The notes under the pieces are model-generated. The model did not search any database. It saw only the letters and a program-made list of their open reading frames with translations, and was not told the DNA's origin. The translations under genes were made by a program, and so were the position numbers. DNA of 64,000 bases from Pseudocercospora fijiensis CIRAD86 (lineage: Eukaryota > Ascomycota > Dothideomycetes > Mycosphaerellales > Mycosphaerellaceae), in the NCBI RefSeq assembly GCF_000340215.1, contig NW_006921532.1, forward strand, positions 7,933,735 through 7,997,734, read 5' to 3'. Positions 44,392 to 56,307 of this stretch are shown in pieces; positions within the stretch are counted from its first letter, which is position 1, and each line of letters opens with the position of its first letter.

Positions 44392-44687
44392 AGATGTGTA
44401 GTAGCAATTCAGCTACACATAGAGGTTCAGCATGCTTAAGTCCGGGCCACGAAAAAGACTCGTCATTTTCACAGAAAGTAGAGACCATAGAAGTTGTTGG
44501 TCAGGTCAATGACGGCAGAAGATGAGCACGTGTCTTCCAAGAGGGAAAACGGTATGGCGATGAATCTATGGCATTATGTCTACATATAGCCGTGAAGCCA
44601 ACATGCTCCGGACGCGACGAAACACTATACATATTGCTAGAGCAAATGGCATCCACAAAGCGACCACACTTCCTCAGCAGAGCCCAC

Positions 44688-47600
44688 CTACAACGCCGCA
44701 ATGGCTTTCCTCAACACTTCCAAACTTCCGTCAGAAATATTCTCATCCTCCTCGGAGCGCTCTTTGAGCAGCCAGCTGACATCACTCAGCAGACCAAGTG
44801 GCAACCAGCTACTCTCCATCGCTTTCTCGAGGCTCTCCTTGATCCTTCCAGTATGCTCCCAGTTCTCAGCAGCTTGCTCAGCACGTGTGATGACCTTGTC
44901 AGGTATTCCACACATGGCAGCACAATGCATACCATAGCTGCCCTCTGCCACACCATCTTCGAGGTGATATAAGAACGTCACATCGCGAATATCATCATCA
45001 ACCTTGACAGCCATACGCTTCGCGATGACTTCAGGATGCTTCTGGAACTCCGCTGCGAGAGAATGATAATGCGTGGCGAAGTATCCGAGAGAGCCAACAT
45101 GGGTGGCTATATGATGGAGCACGGCTTGAGCAACGGCAACGCCGTCGTAACTGCTTGTTCCACGTCCAAGTTCGTCCAGGATGACCAGAGAGCGCGGTGT
45201 AGCTTCTGCCAGAATCTTCTTGGTTTCGCTGAGCTCAACCATGAAGGTGCTTTGCCCGGCAAAAATATTATCGTGAGCTCCCAGGCGAGACATGATTCGG
45301 TCGACAGGTGTCATGCGAGCGGACTCGCAGGGCACGTAGCAGCCGATCTGGGCAAGGATGACTGCAATGCAAGTCATGCGCAAAATGGTCGATTTACCAG
45401 CGGCATTGGCACCTGTAAGCAAAGTGATGGAGGCCTGGTCACCGCCAAGAGCAATGTCGTTGGGGATGAAGTTCGTCGTAGTTTCGATGCATGGGTGGCG
45501 GAGTGTTTGGAATTCGAGCACGCTGCGAGCGTGGTCGTCTTCAATGAATTCGGGCCGGCAAGACGGCGATCCAAGTGAAGAGGAGGCCTTTGCAAGCGAT
45601 ATCAGGCAGTCAAGCTGACCAATGATCTTGATGGCTGCAAGCCAGGTGGTATAGTCCTCATCAAAACGGGCGAAGAAGCGACCTGCCAATGCCTTGACGA
45701 CTTGGGCATGCATTTCCTGAGCCTCCTTAAGATCCTGTACCAGTCCTTCCAATTCAGGTGAGTACCACCGCTTGCACTGCTTCGTCGCAGACATCTGCTT
45801 CCAGTTTTTTGGGATGTTACCCTTAACCTTGATGGGTACCTCAAGCTGATAGATCTCCTTTCCATTATCGGTAAATTTGATGGCACTGGATCCTAGGTCC
45901 TTTCTTGCTCGTTGCAACAGCTTGTTAAGCTCTTTCTCGACGCCGTCCACGCGCTCTTGACTTTCGTCAAAATCGTCCTCGACACCAGGCTGAGGAATGA
46001 GCAGTCCTTGTTCCTTTGCTTGCTTGCGGTCGAAGGCTTCCTTCCAGTGGTTCAAAGGTGTCTGCAGGTTTGGCATAGCTGAGATAAGCTGTCCAAGAAG
46101 ACCCTCGCCGTCACCAAACGAGCTGAGGAGGGACATTGTGTACTCGATCTGTTCGAAGCCTTCAAGCACTTTGACAAAGTCCTGCACTTTGCAGCGCCCT
46201 GCATGCACGCGAGAAATCAATCTCTCGAGATCAGGCAGGCGCGACAATGATGCAGTGAACCTATCCATGACAGTGCCGTCGGCGTTGAGAGCATCCACAG
46301 CATCAAAGCGTTCATTGATCTTTCTTGCATCAGCAAGTGGATGGCATACCCACTGCCGCAACGTGCGCTTGCCAGATGGAGTGACACATCGGTTGAGCAT
46401 TGTGAAGAGCGTGCCTTCGGTGCTACCATCGAAGGTATTGGCGAAGATTTCCAGGTTGATCAGGCTCTGGCCGTCAAGGACCAAGCTGGAAGCTTTGCGT
46501 ATGGGATTGTACCAGGAAAAGTTGGCACAGGTAATCAAGTCTCGTTCGATCTTGAGCATGCTCAAGTACCATACGAGGGCGCCATAGGCAGAGAAAGTGT
46601 TCTCCTTTGTCTCAGCTTCGCGCAGGACCTTCGGCCAACTGTCAGCTGCTTCGTCGTCTTCAGACTTCACGAAGTATGCTTCTCCATTCATTTTCATGCG
46701 AGTCTTGTCGGCGCTCAGGAACTCCTTGTCCGGCTTGAGATAGTTCCAGATTGTTGTGGGAGGAGTGTTGTTCTTAAGTATTCGAAGCGCTCTTGCAGAG
46801 ATGCAGCCTTTTTCGAGGATGAGCTCTCCAGGACGTGTCTGCGCGACAAATGTTTCGAAGCGGGTCATGTCTGCATCGTCGACCCACTCCGCAAGATGAA
46901 ATTGCGCCGTAGCGGTGTCAACGAAGGCAATACCGAAGGCAGGCTTGCCTTCGCTCTCGGTCTCCTTGATAGCAGCACAATAAGTGGCCATGTCGTCTTG
47001 AAGCATGCTGCCTTCCACCAGAGTACCGGCTGTCAATACCGACGCAAGTTCTCTGCGGATTACCTTCTCTTCTTTCTTCTTTGCTGCACCTTTCTGGTCG
47101 CGTTCTCGCATGTCTTTGCCAAGTGCTGTCTCCATTTGATCAACCCTGGCGATCTTGAATCCTTTTGCCACGAACTGATTTGCCCAGTGATCGAGACTAG
47201 CCTCCGGCACGCCAACCATTCGCATGTTGACTCGATCAGTGAGCTTTAGATCGAACAGCTGGTGGCCGATGGTAGCATCATTCTCGTAAAGCTCGTAGAA
47301 TTTGCCTTTCTTGAAAAAGACGATCGTGTCCCAGAACTTGCACTTGATCTCCCAATACTGCTTCTCGAATGGCGAGAAGTTGTTCCACGCTCCAGGTGGA
47401 ACATAGAGTGTCCGAGGATCATAGTCTGGGTGATCAGGAGTATGTCGGTCAGCATCTTGAATGGCAGCTAACCAAGGATACCGATCTGCAGGATCCGTTG
47501 CGTGGGCCTTCTGCTTCTTTGGCGGGCCATTGCTCGTCGATTTTACGACAGTCGGACGCTTCCTTGGCTCGGTCGATGGTGGTGCATCCGGATCAAAGGT

Positions 47601-48453
47601 CCATTGTTGGGCAGTCGACTTTGTTGGAGCCTCCTCACTGGCTTCTCTGAACGGCGAAGGTGAAGGCGATCTGACGGAGCTGTGATTTGATGCTTTTGCT
47701 GAGGACGAGGCTGAAGCCTTCTTCTTAGGCTTCTTAGGCTTCTCGTCATCCTCAAGGTCGTCATCAACGACGAAGTCGTCCATTTCTACCGTCATCTTGT
47801 CAGCTACAGAGCTAGTCTTTGCAGGGTTCGACATTAGGTATCGAGAGCTGGAAAAGACAACTGCACACGTCTAGTAAATATATCACACCAAAAGCGAGAA
47901 CAAGCGTACCTTCATCGATCTCCATCGCGGCTAGGGTGGCGGCATCGAGACCGAACTCGTCATCATCCGAGTCGTCTTTGACACTGATCCGACGCCGCTT
48001 AGCAGCGCGTCCATTGCCAGAAACTGGCTTGAACGGAGCGTCATCGTCATCGTCATCGTCGGATTCAGCATAGTTGACCTTCTTCTTGGCGTGTCGCGAC
48101 GGGCTCGAGAAGACCGTGCCTGGCGTTTCTATCAGTTTGTCAGTGCAGAACGAATCGTGAGCCATAGATCTCTGATCATGCGCACCATTCTCCTTGTTTC
48201 TGGGGTCGATGACAGAACTCTGTTGAGAAGCGGCGCGTGGACTGGAGCCTGGTGCAGCAGGACTACTAGACGTCTGCTCGACCTGGGGCACATGGCTATC
48301 CGAAGCGCGTTTCGCCGGTGTGCTGGTCTGCGGCGCTGGGCCAGCTTGCTTCTTGAAGAAACCGGCAATGCTCGACTGCTTCTGGCTGGAGGAAGTGCTC
48401 TTCTTCAGGGTGGCCCGAGGAGTAGCAGACAGGCTGCCATCCGCACGAGCCAT
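44688..48453 (-). CDS. MSH6: MSH6 DNA mismatch repair ATPase
   Basis: Exons 48453-47910 and 47860-44688; 49-nt intron (GTACGC donor, TACTAG branch, TGCAG acceptor); 1,238 residues. N-terminal PCNA-interaction motif QSSIAGFFKK, then an acidic linker, then the mismatch-binding domain with the Phe-x-Glu element (FFKKGKFYELYENDA) and DLKLTDRVNMRMVGVPE. The connector, lever and clamp regions follow, then the ATPase with Walker A TGANAAGKST (about 45,385-45,415) and LVILDELGRGTSSYDGVA (about 45,150-45,205). MutS-alpha (MSH2-MSH6) repairs base mismatches and small loops. The intron choice keeps frame; alternative acceptors further 3' meet stops or wrong phase except one near 47,800. Head to head with the mitochondrial TyrRS. 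Confidence 0.95.
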
Positions 48454-48733
48454 AGCGTCAGATTGAGTCTATGGAGTCGACGCGAGAACTGCAATGGCGA
48501 TGAAGTCAAGCTAGATGGAGTGCAGATGCATTGGGACGAGAAGCCTCAGTCGTGGGAGTCGTCGATGGAGACGCGGTCGCGGTCGCGGTCGCGGCACGCG
48601 TTGACGCGGACCCCTGCAAATTGGCTCGGATCGTCGGAGCTGGTCCCCGAAGTCTATTCTACTGCTCGCGAAAGTCTGAGCTCTGCACACACATCTTGAC
48701 GTCGAAGTTGCACGTTGCAGCCCATCGCTCGCC
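48454..48733. promoter_or_regulatory. Short bidirectional promoter, MSH6/mitochondrial TyrRS
   Basis: 280 bp between the two divergent start codons. It contains a CGGTCGCGGTCGCGGTCGCG hexamer repeat at about 48,573-48,592, a GC-rich structure that could be a regulatory or simple-repeat element. No TATA box is obvious. Confidence 0.5.
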
Positions 48734-50476
48734 ATGGCACGAACGCTGCTGAGTCGTCTCGTGTCGGGCTCAGCGTACGTCTGCCCACGATGCGCGCTGC
48801 GGCTGCGGCTGCGGCTGCCGACGCTGTCCACACAACGACCCTTCTCGACTTCGCGACATTTGCGCCAAGGCATGAGCGTGTTGCGCATCCTCGAAGAACG
48901 AGGCCTTGTCAATCAGATCGCCGGGTAGGCCAGCTGGCCCGTAGCAGTCGAATCGCCGTCTGAGAATGTCACAGGGACCGCGCAACTCTCGAAAACCTCC
49001 TGGAGGCCAGGAAGACGGGCTTCTACGCAGGCATCGATCCGACAGCTCCTTCGCTCCACTTGGGCCATCTACTTCCGTTAATGGTGCTCTTTTGGCTCTA
49101 TCACCATGGCCACTACACTGTTAGCCTGGTCGGCGGAGCTACTGCAAAAGTCGGAGATCCGAGTGGACGCCTCACATCGAGGGCAAACACCGCAGAGCAT
49201 GTGATCGATTCCAATTTCCGCAGCCTGAATGCTCAGGTCGGCAATTTGTGGGAGAGCGTGATCAAGTATGGCGCAAGGCGTAGAATCGGCACCAGTGTTG
49301 GCAAAAGAGACATATTGAATAATGCTGAGTGGCTGGACAACCTAAACATTCTCACGTTCCTAAGAATGATGGGAAATGGTGCCAGATTGGGCGCAATGCT
49401 GAGCAGAGATACGTAAGTATGATTCGCAGAGCTTCCATTACGCGTGAACTGACGAGCTCATCAGCGTCAAGAATAAGATGGAAAAAGGCGATGGTATGTC
49501 CTACTCAGAGTTTACATATCCTCTGCTCCAGGCATGGGATTGGTGGCAGATGTACCAGGATCGCTCGGTCCAGATACAGATTGGCGGTGGCGATCAGTAC
49601 GGGAATATCATCGCTGGAATCGACGCCGTGAAACACATCGCGCAGTATGCTTCGCAGCCTGAACAACAGAGGCAATGGCTGGATCGAGAAGGACGCTTGA
49701 AAGACCATCTATCGCCAATGGGTCTCACAGTACCACTTCTGAAGACAAGTAGCGGGGAGAAGTTTGGCAAAAGTGCCGGCAATGCCGTTTGGCTAGATCG
49801 AAGCATGACGAGCCCGTTCGATCTTTATGGCTTTCTTCTTCGCTCTGCAGACAATGACGTCGAGCGCTACCTCAAGTTATTCACCTTTGTGCCATCCACA
49901 GAGATCAATACAGTAATGGAAGCCCATCGTAGCGATCCTGGACAACGTAGAGCTCAACATCTCCTTGCGAGCGAAGTACTGCAGCTGGTGCATGGTGCTG
50001 AGGAAGCAGCAAAGACACGATCCGAGCATGAATCGCTTCGAGCCCCGACACTTGCCTCTCTTGGTCGATCGTCGGAGAGCGAGGATGGGTTGGCATCCGC
50101 AAACAATGCTGCAAAGCATACGAAGCTACCTAAATCCTTGGTCTACAATACTCCTTTCTCCAGGATCTTATACCATGCTGGCCTGGTGGGAACAAAGTCC
50201 GAAGGCGCGCGATTAATTGGCAACAATGGTGCATATGTTGCGACGGCTTCACGTCAGTCCACCATCAGCAATGAGGGCCAATTGGAGTTCGTACAGATTA
50301 AAGAGCAGAAGGCGTCGGAAGTCCCGGATCTTGTGGTTGATGGGCTACTGATTCTGAGGCTCGGTAAGTGGAAAGTGAGGGTAATCGAAATAGTTGAAGA
50401 CAGCGACTTCGACGCGGACGGCAGAGATGCTCCTGGCTGGAAAGAGTTCAAGGAGACAGCTCGTTCCAAGCAGTAA
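48734..50476 (+). CDS. MSY1: Mitochondrial tyrosyl-tRNA synthetase
   Basis: Exons 48734-48924, 48975-49412 and 49465-50476; introns 50 nt (GTAGGC...CACAG) and 52 nt (GTAAGT...ATCAG); 546 residues. An Arg/Ser-rich mitochondrial presequence (about 1-45) precedes RILEERGLVNQIAG. Class I catalytic core: YAGIDPTAPSLHLGHLLPL (HIGH-type motif at about 49,054), SLVGGATAKVGDPSGR, IQIGGGDQYGNIIAGID and the KMSKS-type KFGKSAGNAVW (about 49,759). The C-terminus has an S4-like RNA-binding region. In some Pezizomycotina (Neurospora CYT-18) this enzyme also helps splice group I introns; whether it does so here cannot be judged from this reading. Confidence 0.94.
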
Positions 50477-50637
50477 AGTGTGCTCCTCCGGACATTCGCT
50501 GTCGTGATCATACACTACACACCACATTTGACTCTGAAGACATTCTTGGTCTGGGAAATCCTTGCCTGCTGAATGCACCATCTCTCGTCTTGGCTCGAAA
50601 ACACCTGCGGTGTATTTCTGAGTTGAAGCCGACCCAA

Positions 50638-51678
50638 TCACGCACTCAACACTTTTGTGACGCCCGGCTGAATCTTCTCCAGCTTTTCACGTAACTCGCC
50701 CCAAACTCGTTTCTGAATTTCTGGACCTTCACGACCTTCCACTAGTACCGAGCATTTCTCTACCCGACAATCACTCAGATACTTGCCATGAGACTCCTGA
50801 CCTCTCAAGCCAGCATCGACCAGCGTACGGCTGCCGACTTCTGTAGTTCGGCACATGATAAGTTGAATAAGCCTGATGATATGATTCGAGATTTCCCTCA
50901 TCAACTCGCTATGACACCAACCAGGATTGACAAAGTTCAGTGTCAACTGCTCGCCCAAATTCGGGTTCTCCTTCACAATCTCGCGAATACTGACGACTTC
51001 GAGGAATTTGCTGACATTATAGCGATCGGCCATTCGGGCTTCTTCTTTCGAATTCAAAGTCGAGAAGATGGATGAGGCCTTTCGTTCTGGGAAGGAGGTG
51101 AAGTGGTGAACTTCCGAGCTGACAATTGTGAGTGTGGGGAGGATGTTGTATTTCGATGCTGTTTCGCGGAGTTTTGGGATCACAAGGAGTGCGAGGAGAA
51201 ATGTTGAGACAACGTTGACTGTGATTGTGCTTTCGTTGTCTTCTGCCAGAGAATACTTCGCTGTTGAGATGCCTTTCGTCGAGTCAGCCTCCCTAAAGAT
51301 ATAGCATTGTCAAAAACACACAAGGTACTCACCAGCATTTTCAATCATGATATCAACACGTGGAAGTGTATTGACTCTTTTGGCAAACTGCTTGACGCTC
51401 TCGTAACTCGCCAAGTCCAGTTGCCAGACTTCAATCGCGCCTTTCCGCCCAGTGGATTGTTCAATGTCTTGTTTGGCTGCCTCGCCTTTCTCTGAGCTCC
51501 GGCAGGCGATTATGACTCTCTCTGCGTTCAGACGAACATAGTGGCGAGCGGCTTCCTTCCCAAGACCCACATTTGCGCCAGTGATGATGACAGTCTTGCC
51601 GGTGCAGTCTTTTGTCGGCTTTGGAGGTGTGACTGCGAATTGGCTGTAGAAGAATTGCGGCAGATGGGCGAAACCCAT
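50638..51678 (-). CDS. Short-chain dehydrogenase/reductase (WWOX/retinol-dehydrogenase-like)
   Basis: Exons 51678-51333 and 51272-50638; 60-nt intron (GTGAGT donor, GCTGAC branch, AAAG acceptor) rejoining the conserved NAG motif (MIENAG + ISTAKYSL); 326 residues. Rossmann fold with TGANVGLGKEAARHYVRLNA (cofactor loop), RVIIACRSSEKGE (Arg favours NADP), LDLASYESVKQFA, SSEVHHFTSF (catalytic Ser) and YNVSKFLEV (YxxxK). The substrate is unknown; such enzymes often act in secondary metabolism, but the neighbours do not form a cluster. Confidence 0.88.
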
Positions 51679-52011
51679 ATCGCAATCTTTCTAGTGTTTG
51701 TTTGTGATTCGCAGAGTCCAGTGTCGAGCTTAGAGGCAGTGAGTCGTGCTGTCAAGATCATATACTGTAGAGGATGTTGGAACGGTAGCAGAGACACTGC
51801 TTTTGAAGTGCCCAAGACGTAGTAATAGGAAAGCTCACCATCATAGTATGGTATGATACTGCGGATCTAGGCATGGACGGGATGTGGTTGCTCCGCCGGG
51901 ACAAACAGCTTCCCGTGTTGAGGAATCTAAAACGCTGCTCGTGCCGCCGGATATAACAAACTTTGGCTAGTAATCCGTAGAATACCTCCGTCTTCTGTTC
52001 TCAATGGTTTA
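51679..52011. other. Intergenic, SDR promoter side
   Basis: About 330 bp between the SDR start and the MITE. A minus-strand frame (51,528-51,815) is a shadow of the SDR N-terminus. Nothing else recognised. Confidence 0.4.
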
Positions 52012-52019
52012 AGTATCTC

Positions 52020-52421
52020 CATAGCTGTTGATTGTTGATTAATCACAATCACCAGCTCATTATTACAATCACAACTGATTGTGAGTGATTAATCACAAAT
52101 TACAATCATAAAATTACTATGCCCCGGAATGGGTTGTTCCAGGCCGAGAAAGCAGAAATCTGGACCCACCTTATAGACTTAAAGATAATAAGGCTAAAAG
52201 GTAGGGTAATAGGTTCCTTCTTAGCATCTAGGATTGAGCTCTATACTTGTCTATATATATCCTTCGAGAAGAAACACCAACGGCAGGCCAGCGGTATCTT
52301 CTTCGCTATTGAGTAGTGATTATGTGATTATAATCACAATCAAAATTTCAGTAATCACTACCACAATCACTGTGATTGTGAGTAATTTTGTGATTACAGG
52401 AATCAACAATCAACAACTATG
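52020..52421. mobile_element. 402-bp non-autonomous hAT-like element (MITE)
   Basis: Terminal inverted repeats: left end CATAGCTGTTGATTGTTGAT, right end the complement of CATAGTTGTTGATTGTTGAT, one mismatch in 21 bp. Both sides carry the direct 8-bp duplication AGTATCTC (52,012-52,019 and 52,422-52,429). An 8-bp target duplication and CA...TG ends are the hAT superfamily signature. Subterminal regions are filled with AATCAC/GTGATT repeats in both orientations, as hAT transposase-binding sites often are. The centre has a 65-codon open frame (52,119-52,316) without recognised domain. Unlike the big islands it is hardly RIP-mutated, probably being short. Confidence 0.88.
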
Positions 52422-52429
52422 AGTATCTC

Positions 52430-52901
52430 AGACCTGGTTTTGTCTCGGAGAGGTGATGGACGCGTCATGTATGGCCATCATGAACGACATGCGCTCGTGG
52501 CCTTCCATTATCTTTGAACGGACTTTTCAGACCTAAACCATGGCAAAGACAATGAGCACATTCGCTAAAGCAGGCACAGTAGGAGGAGTTCAAGAGCACT
52601 TCCCTCTTTCAGCTGCACCACTACTGTAGTGCCTGTGAGCTGGAGCTTTCCCAGATGAGGTGAATGTAAGAACCGCCCGGGTGATACAATTGGCATTGTT
52701 TCATTCCGAAATAGCTGGGCAAGTGGGACGGAGATACGAATTCAATTTGGGTTCAAATCTATAAAATCCCCAAATCCGCTTCAAACTTTCAAAGAGAGTG
52801 CGCGGCAGGAACCGCGGACGCGCGAGCCAGCAAAATGTCGCACGATCGTCATCTCGTCTAGGTCTATAATCTTTTGTACATGCAATCATGAGTGTCATCT
52901 T
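52430..52901. other. Intergenic, ZIP terminator side
   Basis: About 470 bp between the MITE and the ZIP stop codon. No gene, repeat or RNA seen. Confidence 0.4.
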
Positions 52902-54277
52902 TCAAGCCCATTTACCGAGAATAGCCATTAGAAGAGCCCCAAGAACCATCCAGACAACGGCCGTAAGGACTTCCTTCAAAGGCGCCGTCTGCATGTGCGA
53001 CGAGAACATGAATTCATGTGCCATTAGCTCAACCAAACCAGTGTAGATCAGAATGCCTGCCGAGATAGAATCAAAGATCCCGTTGACAATCAGAGTCGTC
53101 TGACTCTCCGGATTGAATGTCTGGCGCACACCGATGCCAATCGCTATGGCAATCGGGGTCGAAAGAGCATAAGCAAGACCCATAATGTATGGTGTCCACC
53201 GTCGGTCCCTCGGCCATTGAATGCTCCCAAGACGAGAGCCCAGCGCAAGACCTTCAAAGGTCTGATGGAAAGTCAGCACTATGTACAGAGTGACGAATTC
53301 GGCGCCTGAAACAGCCAGTGTAAGGCCAATGAAGATGGAGTGAAAGATAACCTATCGCATATATTAGCCAAAGTGCAAGGGTGTGCAAGGGGACCATTGC
53401 ATACACCAAATTCCAGGATGAATATTGCTGTCATCTGGGCGGCATAACTTTCGGGGTTGAAGGTCCTAGCACGACCGTTTGCTTGTTTGACAATACCGGC
53501 AGAGTTTGGGTGGTCTCTTGAATGCGAAAGATGATCATCACCCGGCACGTAAGGACTTGTTGGACAGCGGCCTTCATGCTGCGATGAGGAGCGCTCTGGT
53601 GAAGGCTCAAGGGACGGTTCCGACGGCTCGTCCGTATAATAAGCGTCCTTCGTCTTGGGTTCCAGCGCTGGGCTTCGCCTTGGACGTTGGGCGTCGCGGA
53701 TCTCGTGGCTTTCTTCATGCTCATGGGGATCACCATGAGAATGTGAATGGCCGAACTTTGCAAAGCGCCTGGGTAGACGAACATTTCGAGGTCAGCCTAC
53801 GTCTCAGATGCGGTTGCCTGGCACTCTCTGCTTGCTTACATGGTCATAAGTTCGACGAAGAACAGAGCAAACACCGTCATAAGACAAATGCCAGCAACCC
53901 AGTCATACTCGGTAATCGGTCCTGTGAGGCACTCGTTGGATAGTGCCTCGTACGCTGGCGACAGGAGGTGAATGAAAGCTGTGGCCACAATGACTCCGCT
54001 GCCGAAATACTTGGCGAAGCTGGTCTCTCATTAGCAGTGTTCCGAGTCTTCTGCCGATCTCTACTTACAAGAAAGCCCACTCAGGAACACCTGCGTCTCT
54101 GTGTCTTGCCGCGTATACCTGGGCATTGTCAGTGTTGGCTCGAGATCAGTTCAAGTAGCTGGTCTTGCCTACCGGAAAGATGGCGCCAAGGGCACTGCCG
54201 ACGAGTATCACAAAGATTGCGCTGACGCGCACGCCCACGCGTCCGTCGAAGTCATTGCCTGTCTCGCATTCCGACAT
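52902..54277 (-). CDS. ZIP-family zinc transporter (Zrt1/Zrt2-like)
   Basis: Five exons: 54277-54173, 54118-54069, 54019-53840, 53768-53405 and 53351-52902; introns 54, 49, 71 and 53 nt, all GT-AG with clear branch sites; 382 residues. Eight membrane segments are expected, starting VSAIFVILVGSALGAIFP. The cytosolic loop has a His-rich metal site HSHSHGDPHEHEESH (about residues 119-133). The metal-path helices read FGSGVIVATAFIHLLSPA and EFGVIFHSIFIGLTLAVS; the next helices read VLTFHQTFEGLALGSRL and the C-terminus VLGALLMAILGKWA. The family imports Zn2+ across the plasma membrane and is usually induced by zinc limitation; no Zap1-type site was identified. Confidence 0.94.
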
Positions 54278-54542
54278 GTTGTCTTGGTAGCGATCGTGTG
54301 TCTTTGTCTATTGGCAAAGGAAGGAAGGTTGCATGTATAAGGCTGCTGAAAGAAAGCATCTTGAGCACCTTGATGGACGTCCGTGCATTATGGATCTCAG
54401 AACTGTGATGGAAAGCGCAGGCCGCAAGGTGGGAAAGGGAAAGGGAAAGGGAACCAAGCGGACATTGATGGCAAACAGTAATGGCGAATGGGTGTTCGTC
54501 CAAAGGCACCGCTCCGCTCCTGCTTGCTGAATCGGAAGTCAG

Positions 54543-54573
<31 letters not shown>

Positions 54574-55266
54574 CTGCCATTCTTCTCGAAAACTTCTCCG
54601 CCATCTCGCTTGCCGTCCCGCGGCTCTTCTCACATTGCATTCGCGACCTCGATTCTCTTTCGCAAGGCAGTATACAATGCGTCGGTCCTGTTCCTGAGCA
54701 GGGATCTACAGAGTTCTGTTCATCGCAAGCATCGCGCAATCATGCATGTGTCGGGCCGACCCACAATTCGGTGAAGACCATCATGCCTCGCTTGTGACTG
54801 ACTTATATTCTACTATTCGCGGATAACTGTGCTTGCTTCACCCATTGAGCCTGAAGAAGGGTGGACCGTGTCATACAATAGCTTATACAATTGATGCTAC
54901 GTTTGCTGTCAGATTGTCATGTGCACTAATCGCTTCACCCAGCGTACTCGATGGTTGCGTGCTTGGACTACTGACAAGGCAGTGATGGATGCGTGACGAC
55001 TGGCTGTACCGACTCAATGTGCGTATCACTCAACTGCAACGCGGCGTGCTGTCTGTCAAACAAATCTTCGATGAGGAGTGAGACCACAATGCGCCGTCGT
55101 AAGGGATCAAGTGTGTCGTGGAAGATTGGTGCACGTGGACAAGGAAGGCGGCTTGAGCATCTCCAGCTTGCGGCCAACCTTCTCGCCATTCCCGAGCTGT
55201 AGACAAGACTACAATTTCACAACACACTTTATCAGCGCTTGTATCGCCGTGCGCAAAATCGCGAAA
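54278..55266. other. Intergenic with CCGTTG microsatellite
   Basis: About 1 kb. A (GTTGCC)n hexamer tract lies at about 54,543-54,578, and GGGAAA repeats at about 54,433-54,451. The open frames through them (54,481-54,774 and others) are simple-repeat artefacts. It holds the ZIP promoter and the promoter of the CX9C gene. Confidence 0.5.
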
Positions 55267-56307
55267 ATGGGCTGGTTTGGAAGCTGGTCAGGCGCCGGCG
55301 ACTCCACCAACGACCCATACAATAAGCTGGATCCTCGTCTCCGTGACTTTCTCGACAAGGAATCACCCTCAAACCAAGCCGAAGGTCCAGCGGAGACTGC
55401 TTCCACATCTGCGCCTATACCGCAATCCACGGATGCAGCGCCAAACACATACAGATCACAGTTGGGCTTGAACTCTGCCGGTGTGGGCTTCAAGAACCAG
55501 GACACTACCACCGAGCACCGACCCTCGGTACCTACAGAATCATTGTTTCAAGATGGGCGCTATGCACATCTTTGGAAGAACTATCGACCTCAGACAGAGG
55601 TAGAAGGAGCAGGCAAGACAGATCAAGACCGACTCGCGGACGTAATCTCGGAATACAAAAATCGCAAGGCAGAGATCGGCCGTGCTGCGCTGGAGAATTG
55701 TGTGGAATACCAGCTGGCTGAGAAAGATTGCCTGACAAATGGCTCTCTGTGGAAGAAGATGAGCATGTGCCGAGCGGAGGGCAAAGATTTCAACAGGTGC
55801 TACACCATGCAAGCTCGATTCCTGTCTGCCCTGGGTTATCTGTCGGTTCAGCAAAGCGCAGAGGAGGAAGAGAAGATACAGATGCATGCTGATAAGCTTT
55901 ATCACGAGATGCTCGAGCACGAGCGCGTCCAGCAAGAGGCCGCCAAGCAAGGCAGAGAAGAGGCAGAGCTGCCTTTGCTTATCGACCCAGACAAAACGAT
56001 GAAGGCACTTGGCCCAGACAGTTCATGGGCTCGGTCAAGACAGCGAGCACTAGAGATGGGCTTGTCTACAAACCTCAGTTCTTACACCCCGCAGAAGCAA
56101 GATGAAATCAAGAAACGAATTGAAGGCCTACCGCCTCGCGAGAAGGAGCTCGAATTACAGCTCATTGCTGCCGAAGCTCGCAGTCAAATGGAGTATGCTG
56201 AACGAATAGCCGAGAACATCGAGACGGAGAAGCGACACCGGGAAGAGCGACGAGAACGTGGTAAGGAGACGATTGGCGACACACTGCGCCGCCTATGGGG
56301 TTCATAG
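55267..56307 (+). CDS. Conserved fungal twin-CX9C protein, probably mitochondrial
   Basis: Single exon, 346 residues from ATG 55,267 (MGWFGSWSGAGDSTNDPYNK); the frame is open upstream to 55,078 but that part is not conserved-looking. It has an N-terminal LDPRLRDFLDKESPS motif, a PTESLFQDGRYAHLWKNYRP segment, then cysteines 145, 155, 168 and 178 spaced CX9C-X12-CX9C (ENCVEYQLAEKDC; MCRAEGKDFNRC), followed by YTMQARFLSALGYLS and a long charged coiled coil to the C-terminus. Twin CX9C is the Mia40-substrate pattern of the mitochondrial intermembrane space. I remember similar uncharacterised proteins in ascomycetes; the location is inference. Confidence 0.78.
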   Translation: MGWFGSWSGAGDSTNDPYNKLDPRLRDFLDKESPSNQAEGPAETASTSAPIPQSTDAAPNTYRSQLGLNSAGVGFKNQDTTTEHRPSVPTESLFQDGRYAHLWKNYRPQTEVEGAGKTDQDRLADVISEYKNRKAEIGRAALENCVEYQLAEKDCLTNGSLWKKMSMCRAEGKDFNRCYTMQARFLSALGYLSVQQSAEEEEKIQMHADKLYHEMLEHERVQQEAAKQGREEAELPLLIDPDKTMKALGPDSSWARSRQRALEMGLSTNLSSYTPQKQDEIKKRIEGLPPREKELELQLIAAEARSQMEYAERIAENIETEKRHREERRERGKETIGDTLRRLWGS

